Assembly: GCA_030041295.1 (NCBI GenBank)
Contig: JASHOD010000069.1
Coordinates: 22,742-86,741 of the forward strand
Source: Nitrososphaerales archaeon
Lineage (GTDB): Archaea > Thermoproteota > Nitrososphaeria > Nitrososphaerales > CADDZS01
Reading direction: 5' to 3'
Length of the DNA stretch: 64,000 nt
In this document: positions 8,620-15,561 of the stretch, one piece after another
How the letters are laid out: each line of letters opens with the position of its first letter
Numbering within the stretch: the stretch's first letter is position 1
The notes under the pieces: generated by a model
Databases searched by the model: none
What the model saw: the letters and a program-made list of their open reading frames with translations, nothing else
Told to the model about the DNA's origin: nothing
Translations under genes and position numbers: made by a program

Positions 8620-10368
8620 GTGGAAGGGTTGACGACGCATACGAAGACGACATCATCATCTAGTTCAAAAAACTCGGAGCGCCGCTCGCCTCCTCATAGA
8701 TCGACTTTGCTCGTATTCTTGGTGTCTTGCTTAGGCGGAGCGTCGGCTCTTCTATTCAACTTCTTGTTGAGAGTCGGAAACCTAGCTGCTTTTCCTCCAG
8801 AGTCCGCCTTGGAAGCACTTTTACGATTCATTCCAGAATCGATTCAGGAACCTTCAGTTCAAAGTTTAGGAGATTTCGCCGGGCAACTTGCGTTAATCGT
8901 AGCGTCCATCATAGCAGTGCTTGTCTACGGAATAATGGGACTCATTTTTTACAAACTGATCCTTCCTAGAGCGTCGTCTTCCCGAATTAGCGCAATTTCG
9001 AAGTTCGAAGTGTTCCTGTTGTATGCTCTCATTCCGTATGCGATTTTCGGGCTTGTTCTATTCCCCCTGACCGGTGACTCGATCTTTGGGATTTCATCAG
9101 CTCTGTACAACCCAATTGCGCTTTGGATTTATCCCATTTCTTTGCTGTTCGCCCAGCTCCTGTTTTCCCTGGTTTTGTTTTACGGCTTTACCCGCATGAA
9201 CATTCTTCCTTCTTCGGCATCAATCGTCAAGGTAATTTACAGAAATAGGAACTCGATTCAAGCAAGAGATCCGTCAAGGAGGGCCTTTATCCAAAAAGGG
9301 ATAGTTCTGGCAGGGGTCGCGGTACTTTCAGTTTACAGCCTTGACAATATTCTGTCAAGCCTTTCAGCCAATACTTCTACTAATTCAGACACGAGTTTCC
9401 CTTCTCAAAGTGGCTCGATCAATTTGCAAAATGCACCCGCAATTTTTAACAACGCGCAACTGGCATCGCTTGTGGATAGCGAAGTAAGCTCGAACGATTC
9501 ATTCTATCGCGTGGCAATTGACATTATAGATCCTTCAGTTGATGCTTCCACTTGGTCTTTCAAGGTCGGCGGCGCGGTCAACAACCCAAAGATCTACACT
9601 CTTTCGATGCTGCAGAATTCCTTTTCCCCGGTCGAGCAGTACAACACGTTCGAGTGTGTGAGTAATTTGATAAACGGAAGTCTGATCGGAAATGCAAAAT
9701 GGACGGGAGTCAAGATTTCTGATATTTTGAATGATGCCGGCGGAGTAACCTCAGGGGCTCAATACATCGTCTTTTATTCGGTCGACGGCTATTCGGTTGC
9801 GGTACCGATGTCGAAGGCCATGATGTCCGACTCGATTCTCGCCTACATGATGAACGACCAGTCCCTCCCGCAGAGGCACGGATATCCGCTTCGAGCCGTC
9901 ATGCCTGGACTATACGGCATGATGAGTGCCAAGTTTCTCGATCGAATCGATGTTGTCAACTCTCCATACCAAGGATATTGGCAGACAAGAGGCTGGTCTA
10001 ACGTAGGAACTGTGCAAACCGTCTCCTTCATCACTATACCTGGGAGCGGGTCATCCGTGAGCTTGACACAAGACAACGGATCTGTGTTCTTGGGCGGCAT
10101 GGCATATGCTGGAGACAGGGGAATTTCCAAAGTTGAGGTAAGCGTCGATGGGGGGCATTCATGGCAACAGGCCACGCTCAAACCTCCAATTTCTAACCTG
10201 ACTTGGGCCTTATGGGCATATGAGTGGACTCCCTCTTCGACAGGAAACTACAACGTTTACGCGAGAGCGACAGACGGAACTGGAGCCACTCAGACATCTG
10301 CGCAGACAGACACTTTTCCGAATGGCGCGACGGGATACGCGATGTTAAATCTGAACGTCACAAAATAA
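8620..10368 (+). CDS. Membrane-bound sulfite-oxidase-family molybdopterin oxidoreductase
   Basis: The 582-residue protein starts at a GTG at 8620. Four transmembrane helices (residues about 28-50, 85-113, 126-148, 165-192) precede a twin-arginine-like motif, SRRAFIQKG, and a short hydrophobic stretch near residues 218-245. The rest is a SUOX-type domain: Mo-ligand cysteine C346 in NTFECVSN, then YPLRAVMPGLYGMMSAKFLD and GYWQTRGWS, followed by an Ig-like dimerisation domain (VEVSVDGGHSWQQA). The active site would face outside the cell. The substrate could be sulfite, a sulfoxide or another oxyanion. The layout resembles a YedZ-like membrane part fused to a YedY/SorA-like enzyme, though the helices lack obvious paired heme histidines. 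Confidence 0.85.
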   Translation: MEGLTTHTKTTSSSSSKNSERRSPPHRSTLLVFLVSCLGGASALLFNFLLRVGNLAAFPPESALEALLRFIPESIQEPSVQSLGDFAGQLALIVASIIAVLVYGIMGLIFYKLILPRASSSRISAISKFEVFLLYALIPYAIFGLVLFPLTGDSIFGISSALYNPIALWIYPISLLFAQLLFSLVLFYGFTRMNILPSSASIVKVIYRNRNSIQARDPSRRAFIQKGIVLAGVAVLSVYSLDNILSSLSANTSTNSDTSFPSQSGSINLQNAPAIFNNAQLASLVDSEVSSNDSFYRVAIDIIDPSVDASTWSFKVGGAVNNPKIYTLSMLQNSFSPVEQYNTFECVSNLINGSLIGNAKWTGVKISDILNDAGGVTSGAQYIVFYSVDGYSVAVPMSKAMMSDSILAYMMNDQSLPQRHGYPLRAVMPGLYGMMSAKFLDRIDVVNSPYQGYWQTRGWSNVGTVQTVSFITIPGSGSSVSLTQDNGSVFLGGMAYAGDRGISKVEVSVDGGHSWQQATLKPPISNLTWALWAYEWTPSSTGNYNVYARATDGTGATQTSAQTDTFPNGATGYAMLNLNVTK

Positions 10369-10517
10369 CTTTCTATTACGATGAGTAAGGCTCTTGCTAG
10401 GAGTTTCCCGACTTGATTATGGAATATATCAGGAATCGTAACAACGACTTGGGTTTTCAAATTCCAAAATTCAATATAAGGTGAGAAATTCAGATTAGAA
10501 AGTAGTAGAAGCTAACT

Positions 10518-11354
10518 TTGACTGAGCAACGTCGACGACTACCGGTTCCAAGCGAGCATCATCTAAATCGTTTGATGTTGCGCGTCTCCGTCCTCTTTTC
10601 ACTGTTTGTAATCCTAGTTCTTAGCTACGTAATCATCTTGTCCAAAACGGCACTTACTCGCGGCTCATGGCTTTCTCTAATCGAGCAAACGTCGATTCCT
10701 TTGCACGGAAGATTTCCGGGATTGAATGTAATAGGCTTCGTAATCCCTCTATTCGTAGCTATGATAATCAGTCTCGTTTCCTTGAAGCGAGAGAAGCTCG
10801 ACTGGAGGAGTTTCCGGAATCTCGTCTCGAGCCACTTGGGCTGGTATCTAGCTTCAATAACGGCAATAGGGACTTCGTTCCTGCTTCCGAGTTTATCTGC
10901 ATCTGGAAGAACGGATTATCCTTTCGCAGTAGTAGTGATAGTATATCTCGCGATCAACCTTAGATCTGGAAGCTTGACACAGACGGCACTCTCCTCATTC
11001 GTCTTTGGTTACTTGATTGGCCTTGTAAGCGACCTCCAATCGCAGCTCTTCTTCACAGGCTACTTTGGTGGAGGGGGCTTACTGGACGGAGATTTCATGA
11101 TACCCATTTTTCTTTGCTTGGCGACGATTGTGTCTAGATTTTTGATCGAGCTCTTGGAAGAAGAAGCAGACGTCAGCAGTAAGAAGAAGTCCGAAACATT
11201 GATTCAGCAGGAAGAAATATCATTGAAAAATCCAGCTGTAAATGAACAAAAGTATCAGGAAAGCTCCACAGTGCTCAGAAATTTAGGCGGTACTCGAACC
11301 TTTGTGGCTTGCTCGAAGGCAAACGCCAGTTTGAGCAATGTGGGCTCGCTATAG
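10518..11354 (+). CDS. Polytopic membrane protein, unrecognised
   Basis: The 278-residue protein starts at a TTG at 10518. About seven hydrophobic helices lie between residues 20 and 225, with GYFGGGGLLDGDFMIPIFL in the last membrane region, followed by a charged tail. It follows the Mo enzyme on the same strand after 149 bp. The last 33 codons overlap the 3' end of the convergent amidase gene, so the end of the protein may have been created by rearrangement there. The GLLDGDF motif faintly recalls the GxGD of presenilin-type proteases, but the partner YD motif is not clear. Confidence 0.6.
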   Translation: MTEQRRRLPVPSEHHLNRLMLRVSVLFSLFVILVLSYVIILSKTALTRGSWLSLIEQTSIPLHGRFPGLNVIGFVIPLFVAMIISLVSLKREKLDWRSFRNLVSSHLGWYLASITAIGTSFLLPSLSASGRTDYPFAVVVIVYLAINLRSGSLTQTALSSFVFGYLIGLVSDLQSQLFFTGYFGGGGLLDGDFMIPIFLCLATIVSRFLIELLEEEADVSSKKKSETLIQQEEISLKNPAVNEQKYQESSTVLRNLGGTRTFVACSKANASLSNVGSL

Positions 11355-12901
11355 GCTCTACCAACGAACGTGATGCCCACAGGTAGTCCGAAAGAAAAAC
11401 CGGCCGGTACCGTGATTGCCGGGTAACCCGACAGCGCGCCGGGCTGGGAAAAACCGCCCATTCCATGATTTCCGTCAACCAAGTCGATGACACACGGGGG
11501 AGAGGTGGTAGGAGCTACTAGAGCGTCCAGACGGAACTTGTCCATCACTCGATCGATTCCTTGCTTGCGCGACAATCTTTGGTCTTCTCTTAGGGCTCTC
11601 AGGTATTTTCGATCTTTGAGGCCTTTGGTCTCTTGAGCTTTCAAGAAGAGATCCTGCCCGAAATATTTGAGTTCCTGCTTACTGTGCGAATTGTTGAAAG
11701 CTATGATCTCCTTGAGACTATAAACTTTTGAACCGTCTAGAAATTCTCTTAGGTAGCGATTGAGATCGTGTTTGAACTCGCAAAGCAGGACGATAAGTTC
11801 GCTGTCCGAATCTCGCATCTGTTTGGCCGTCGGTATATTGGCAGGATCAATTATCGTGGCCCCCTTCTTGCGCATCTTTGCGATTGAGGACTCGATTATT
11901 TCATCCGACTTTGAGCTGTATCCAAAATATGCTTCGCGTGCAACGCCGATCCTAGCCTCCTTCAAACCATCAGGATCAAGGAATTGCGTGTAGTCATCGT
12001 AGAATTTCCCCTCGCTTTCCTTGGTCGCTCGGTCGTTTTCATCCACCCCGATTATTGCGCCGAGTAAAATTGCAGCATCTGTCACGTTCCTAGTCATCGG
12101 CCCGACTGTATCCTGACTGTGCGCGATTGGTACTACGCCGTCTCTGCTCACCAGCCCAACGGTAGTCTTTAACCCAACCAGACAATTGGCCGATGATGGA
12201 CACAGTATAGAGCCGTCGGTCTCTGTCCCCAGCGCCACACTCGCTAGGTTTGCGGCGATAGAAGCGCCAGATCCAGAACTGGAACCACAAGGAGAGCGAT
12301 CTAACACATAGGGATTCTTCACCTGACCTCCTCTTGCGCTCCATCCGCTCGACGAGTTGCTTGACCTAAAGTTCGCCCATTCGCTCAAATTCGTCTTGCC
12401 GAGAATTATGGCGCCCGCTTCCCTTAGTTTTTTGGCAACGAATGCATCGCGCTTGGGTTTTGAACCTAGAAGTGCTAGGGAACCAGCACTTGTCTCCGTT
12501 CGATCTCTCGTCGCGATGTTATCCTTCAAAAGAACCGGGATACCGTGTAGTTTCCCACGTACTTTTTGGTTCTTCTTCCTTTCTTTGTCTAATCGGTCGG
12601 CAAGTTTCAAGGCATCAGGATTTACTTCAATAACAGAATTTAGTTTCGGATTCCTTTTGTCGATCTTCTCGATTCTTGCGAGGTAGAGTTTTACGAGTTC
12701 TCGCGAGGTTATGGTTCCTCGACTCAGCGCATCTTGCAGGTAGGATATGGATGCTTCTTCCAAACGAAATGGTTTGCGAGAATGTTTGTTGTTCGCTTTG
12801 CTATGCTGTGGGGTTCTGTGGGTTCTTCGGTTGATAGCAGTAGATCGATCAATCAAACTAAAAGATCTCTCTCTCCTTTCTTCTTCTACGCCCTCTGACA
12901 T
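11255..12901 (-). CDS. Amidase-signature family amidohydrolase, 5' end within tnpB remnant DNA
   Basis: The frame gives 548 residues. The amidase-signature triad is clear: Lys in GIPVLLKDNIA, cis-Ser in SPCGSSSGSGAS, and nucleophile Ser in TETDGSILCPSSANCLVG. The domain ends at VGITFVGRAYSEPTLLKLA. Such enzymes hydrolyse carboxamides in the cytoplasm. This copy lacks the partner genes and Asp/Glu-tRNA context of GatA. The first 45 or so residues (MSEGVEEERRERSFS onward) are translated out of frame from the tnpB 3' end and its terminal repeat (12811-12901 and beyond), so the native start was lost or is the TTG at 12763, which begins just before EEASISYLQDAL. The 3' end overlaps the convergent membrane gene by 100 bp. 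Confidence 0.88.
   Translation of the reverse strand: MSEGVEEERRERSFSLIDRSTAINRRTHRTPQHSKANNKHSRKPFRLEEASISYLQDALSRGTITSRELVKLYLARIEKIDKRNPKLNSVIEVNPDALKLADRLDKERKKNQKVRGKLHGIPVLLKDNIATRDRTETSAGSLALLGSKPKRDAFVAKKLREAGAIILGKTNLSEWANFRSSNSSSGWSARGGQVKNPYVLDRSPCGSSSGSGASIAANLASVALGTETDGSILCPSSANCLVGLKTTVGLVSRDGVVPIAHSQDTVGPMTRNVTDAAILLGAIIGVDENDRATKESEGKFYDDYTQFLDPDGLKEARIGVAREAYFGYSSKSDEIIESSIAKMRKKGATIIDPANIPTAKQMRDSDSELIVLLCEFKHDLNRYLREFLDGSKVYSLKEIIAFNNSHSKQELKYFGQDLFLKAQETKGLKDRKYLRALREDQRLSRKQGIDRVMDKFRLDALVAPTTSPPCVIDLVDGNHGMGGFSQPGALSGYPAITVPAGFSFGLPVGITFVGRAYSEPTLLKLAFAFEQATKVRVPPKFLSTVELS
12811..12835 (-). repeat. tnpB-element right end, minus orientation
   Basis: The reverse complement reads ATCAACCGAAGAACCCACAG then AACCC. 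It differs from the reference end at a few central bases (GAACCCACAG in place of GACTACACAG). It encodes part of the aberrant N-terminus of the amidase frame. Confidence 0.75.
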
Positions 12902-13011
12902 AACTTCATCGGATCGACTATTCGGATTAGCAGTTCCTCGTCCATCCTTCGTTCGCGTTCCGACACCACTGCTTCATCTCCAATGCCTTTTACGTTATGC
13001 GACTGCAATTA
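12811..13011 (-). mobile_element. tnpB 3' end plus right end, remnant copy
   Basis: The reverse strand of 12840-13005 matches the last codons of tnpB (KGIGDEAVVSERERRM, IRIVDPMKLCQR) and its 3' untranslated region. It is followed by the element end at 12811-12835. Similarity stops near 13011, inside the start of the HTH gene. No left end or nuclease core remains. What is kept is the part that would carry the guide-RNA scaffold. Confidence 0.8.
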
Positions 13012-13037
13012 AGGAAAGCGATAAACCCCTTAGAAAG

Positions 13038-13211
13038 ATGCAGCTCTACAAAGCGATTCCCAAATCTATGATGTATCAGACCTTTGAAAGGGTTCTTGAA
13101 TATTTGGAAGCTCACAATCAGATCGCTTATGACAATGAAGCGAGAGTCGTCTGGGTCGCAGCCGACAATGCAAAGCTGAAAGCTCTACTCAAGTCTGGAG
13201 TCGAGCTTTAA
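13038..13211 (+). CDS. Small archaeal HTH-like protein, possibly 5'-truncated
   Basis: From the ATG at 13038 the gene encodes 57 residues: MQLYKAIPKSMMYQTFERVL, then EYLEAHNQIAYDNEARVVWV. The pattern is a helix-turn-helix with a short wing ending in VVWV, as in small conserved archaeal proteins next to toxin or transposon loci. The frame is open upstream (ATAIKESDKPLRK), but there the DNA turns into tnpB remnant at about 13011, so the native N-terminus was probably cut off by the insertion. It converges on the RelE-like gene. Confidence 0.55.
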   Translation: MQLYKAIPKSMMYQTFERVLEYLEAHNQIAYDNEARVVWVAADNAKLKALLKSGVEL

Positions 13212-13217
13212 GGCTTT

Positions 13218-13580
13218 TCAACTGTATCCTAACCTTCTATCGTACTCAGTATGAGTCCTAAAGAATTCCAAGATCCACACAACCATCTCATCCTGTCCTC
13301 TCGCTATCACCGTGTAAGTCATTCTTGCCTGATCAGTAACTCTAATCCTGTACAGATTGTTGAGGTCTCGAGATAATGGCGAATTACGCGGCCACAGTCG
13401 TCGCTGTATCTGCTCGCTAAGAAATGCATTAGACTTGAGGAGATCTACGATGTTTCTAATGCGAGAATTTATCTCATCCTCTTTGGAGGCATTTAGCCAA
13501 TCTCTAAAAGCTAGATCGGCTTCTACTCTGATTCTTCGCTTTGTCACGGACAAATAGAAATGAATCTGATTCTCGGGCAC
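13218..13580 (-). CDS. RelE/ParE-superfamily toxin-like protein
   Basis: The 120-residue protein starts at a GTG at 13580. Its C-terminal half has the RelE-fold core: LNNLYRIRVTDQARMTYTVI, then MVVWILEFFRTHTEYDRRLGY, where the Arg, Tyr and His residues typical of ribosome-dependent mRNA interferases fall. The N-terminal half is an alpha-helical substrate or partner arm. The helical protein 94 bp upstream on the same strand may be its antitoxin. Toxicity is inferred from family resemblance only. Confidence 0.65.
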   Translation of the reverse strand: MPENQIHFYLSVTKRRIRVEADLAFRDWLNASKEDEINSRIRNIVDLLKSNAFLSEQIQRRLWPRNSPLSRDLNNLYRIRVTDQARMTYTVIARGQDEMVVWILEFFRTHTEYDRRLGYS

Positions 13581-13674
13581 TTTTCTGAGCGGTTAAATCT
13601 TGCGCTTCTGAATTTATCATTCAAGTAGAGGGCAGCCGCTCCCGAGAAATTACATGCTATTGACGGCAGAAAAG

Positions 13675-13935
13675 CTAGATAGTGCTTCCCTTCTGTTCAT
13701 CTTCGTTGAGCAAGGATGCAAGCTCGGATTCAAGCTCCTTTATCGTCCTGTACTGCTCTAAAAGCAGTAGGAGAATGAAGGCCTCGGTCTGGAAATCCTC
13801 TTTGATTGATTCCATAGCTCTTGCGTTTCGCGACGCTCGGTCAAAGAGATCCCTCATCCTGATACGGTCTTCGAGCCTGAGAGCTTCCTTCATAGAGTCC
13901 CAAGACGACACTTCATCTCTAAAATCGGCAGGCAT
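13675..13935 (-). CDS. Small helical protein, candidate partner (antitoxin) of the RelE-like gene
   Basis: The 86-residue acidic protein is predicted to be nearly all helix (SWDSMKEALRLEDRIRMRDL, then AFILLLLLEQYRTIKELESEL). No DNA-binding motif is evident. The start is an ATG at 13935. It lies immediately upstream of the RelE-like toxin in the same direction, the usual antitoxin position. The role is inferred from that position and from size and charge alone. Confidence 0.5.
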   Translation of the reverse strand: MPADFRDEVSSWDSMKEALRLEDRIRMRDLFDRASRNARAMESIKEDFQTEAFILLLLLEQYRTIKELESELASLLNEDEQKGSTI

Positions 13936-14134
13936 CTCTTTTTCTTCAAAGCGACAGGAGTGCGTTTAAGCTTTCTACAAATCCAGGTATGATGAAATTC
14001 TCGGAAAAGGGTTCGAGTAATTTACCTAGAAATCAATTCGCAGAGTTTCGTACTAAAACCCGATCCCATACTCCCCAGAGCTATCATAGAATCGCCGCAA
14101 ATGGCGATTAGGTACTTAACGGCCTCTTTTTACC

Positions 14135-14572
14135 CTAGACGGAAGTAGGAGGGGAAGCCGCGAGAAATTCTTTCTCTTCCCACATATCGTATGCCGTAGC
14201 AGACGATGAAGACTGTGAAATAATCGCGAGGGCAGTACCTACGTGGAGCAAAAGCACGACATCAATGGCGGTCGAAGCACTGGGATAGAAATGCATCACT
14301 GCGTACAATATTATCCCAAGAACTCCTTGGAATCCGGCGAGTATCATCGTAACTCTTGAAATTCTCTTTATCCTGTCCGGGCAACCGCTCTTTTGGACAA
14401 GCCTAAAGGATATGCCCGCAAGTGCGATCACTATAATTCCTATCACTATGTGAAGACCGATAGTAGCATCATACATCGTACCAGTAGGAGAAAGGCTCAG
14501 TAGAAAAACAATGAGAAATATCTGAAAAAAAGCCGCCCAAATCAAACCATACAATACGGACCAAGTTTTCAT
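14135..14572 (-). CDS. Four-helix membrane protein
   Basis: The 145-residue protein has four hydrophobic helices at about residues 5-28, 38-58, 72-94 and 103-120. A histidine lies in or beside helices 2, 3 and 4 (GLHIVIGI, AVMHFYP, LLLHVGTALA), an arrangement that could hold a b-type heme as in cytochrome b561/CtaA-like proteins. That is only a suggestion. The ATG at 14572 is used. No operon partner is evident. Confidence 0.6.
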   Translation of the reverse strand: MKTWSVLYGLIWAAFFQIFLIVFLLSLSPTGTMYDATIGLHIVIGIIVIALAGISFRLVQKSGCPDRIKRISRVTMILAGFQGVLGIILYAVMHFYPSASTAIDVVLLLHVGTALAIISQSSSSATAYDMWEEKEFLAASPPTSV

Positions 14573-14669
14573 CTTGCAATCACCGCAAAATATGGAGCGT
14601 GCTAGTATAATATAAGTGAAATGTTATCACGATCGTAAATTCCTGTATTCTTTTGGATTTGAGCAAAAG

Positions 14670-14682
14670 AAAAATTAATACT
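14670..14682 (+). promoter_or_regulatory. TATA-like box upstream of the PPOX gene
   Basis: AAAAATTAATACT lies about 25-37 bp before the ATG at 14707. That spacing would give a leaderless or near-leaderless transcript, the usual archaeal mode. Confidence 0.4.
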
Positions 14683-14706
14683 CATGTGTTCTACCAAGCT
14701 TGATTC

Positions 14707-15114
14707 ATGCCTGCAACTACTCCAAAACTTAATGAGAACAGTTTGAAGATATTGAAAGGGAAGAACTTTGCATTTCTTGGGACATTGAATCGCGATGGGT
14801 CGATTCAACTGACACCTGTCTGGGTCGATATCGACGGGGAAAATGTGCTCGTGAACACGGCGATTGGACGCTTAAAAGAGAGGAACATTGCAAGAGACAC
14901 AAGAGTTGCAATTTCTGTTCCAGAGTGGTCGAATCCGTACAACTTTGTGTCAGTTCAGGGCACGGTCGAAAAGAAGATTACGGGACCGGAAGCCGAGGAC
15001 CACATCGACAAGATGGCGAAGAAATACACCGGAGCAGACAAGTACCCAAATAGGAAGCCCGGGGAGAAGCGGATTATGCTTGTGATCAAGCCCCGCAAGA
15101 TCCTTCAACGCTAG
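14707..15114 (+). CDS. PPOX-class flavin/F420-dependent oxidoreductase
   Basis: The 135-residue protein has the split beta-barrel of the pyridoxamine 5'-phosphate oxidase superfamily. NFAFLGTLNRDGSIQLTPVW is the classic strand pair around the cofactor. VLVNTAIGRLKERNIARDTR and ISVPEWSNPYNFVSVQGTVE complete the barrel. Members bind FMN or F420 as dimers and reduce varied substrates in the cytoplasm. Archaeal members with this pattern are often annotated as F420-dependent. Substrate unknown. Confidence 0.85.
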   Translation: MPATTPKLNENSLKILKGKNFAFLGTLNRDGSIQLTPVWVDIDGENVLVNTAIGRLKERNIARDTRVAISVPEWSNPYNFVSVQGTVEKKITGPEAEDHIDKMAKKYTGADKYPNRKPGEKRIMLVIKPRKILQR

Positions 15115-15146
15115 CGGATGGTTAAAGGAGTGGAGTTAAAGAAAAC

Positions 15147-15552
15147 ATGCTTTCTAAGGCTGGGTTTGCAACCTTGATTCAGGTCAAAAATTTGGATTGA
15201 GCCATAAAATTCTACACGAAGACTCTCGTAGGGCGCCTTGTGATGCGGGCGGAAGGGGGACATGAAAGACATGTGGGTCTCGGTGAGAATGGGAAGGAAG
15301 GAGTTCTGGCTCATCAAGCCATCGGATAAGGAACAAGGGAAAAAGACAGATTTAGCATTTAGCACCTTCATTGTGAAGAATATCAAGACCGAGGTCGCGA
15401 ATCTAAAGAAGAAAGGTGCGAAATTTGATGCGCCTGAAACAGGAGAATGGACTGCAAAGGCAGATGATCCTATAGCATACGACCCGGTCGGGGCAGCGGC
15501 CTTTCTCAAAGACTCTGAAGGGAATTTGTTGATGCTCTTTCAGAGCGCATGA
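15147..15552 (+). pseudogene. VOC-family (glyoxalase-like) protein, broken by a stop and a frameshift
   Basis: From the ATG at 15147 the frame reads MLSKAGFATLIQVKNLD, then TGA at 15198-15200, then AIKFYTKTLVGRLVMRAEGG. This is the first beta-alpha-beta unit of a VOC domain, with the stop where Arg is usual. In the GGGGG run at about 15250-15256 the frame shifts to the one encoding MKDMWVSVRMGRKEFWLIKP through AAFLKDSEGNLLMLFQ. One extra G explains the shift. With two separate lesions it is best called a pseudogene. A product starting at 15262 would lack the first metal-binding half. Confidence 0.75.
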
Positions 15553-15561
15553 TGCGACGCT

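Noticed and set aside
10518..11354. Presenilin/signal-peptide-peptidase-like protease
   Set aside because: GLLDGDF faintly resembles GxGD, but the partner YD helix is not clear. Left as an unrecognised membrane protein.
12747..13037. Upstream extension of the small HTH gene to 12747
   Set aside because: It runs antisense through the amidase start, the repeat and tnpB remnant. Only the part from about 13011 is host gene.
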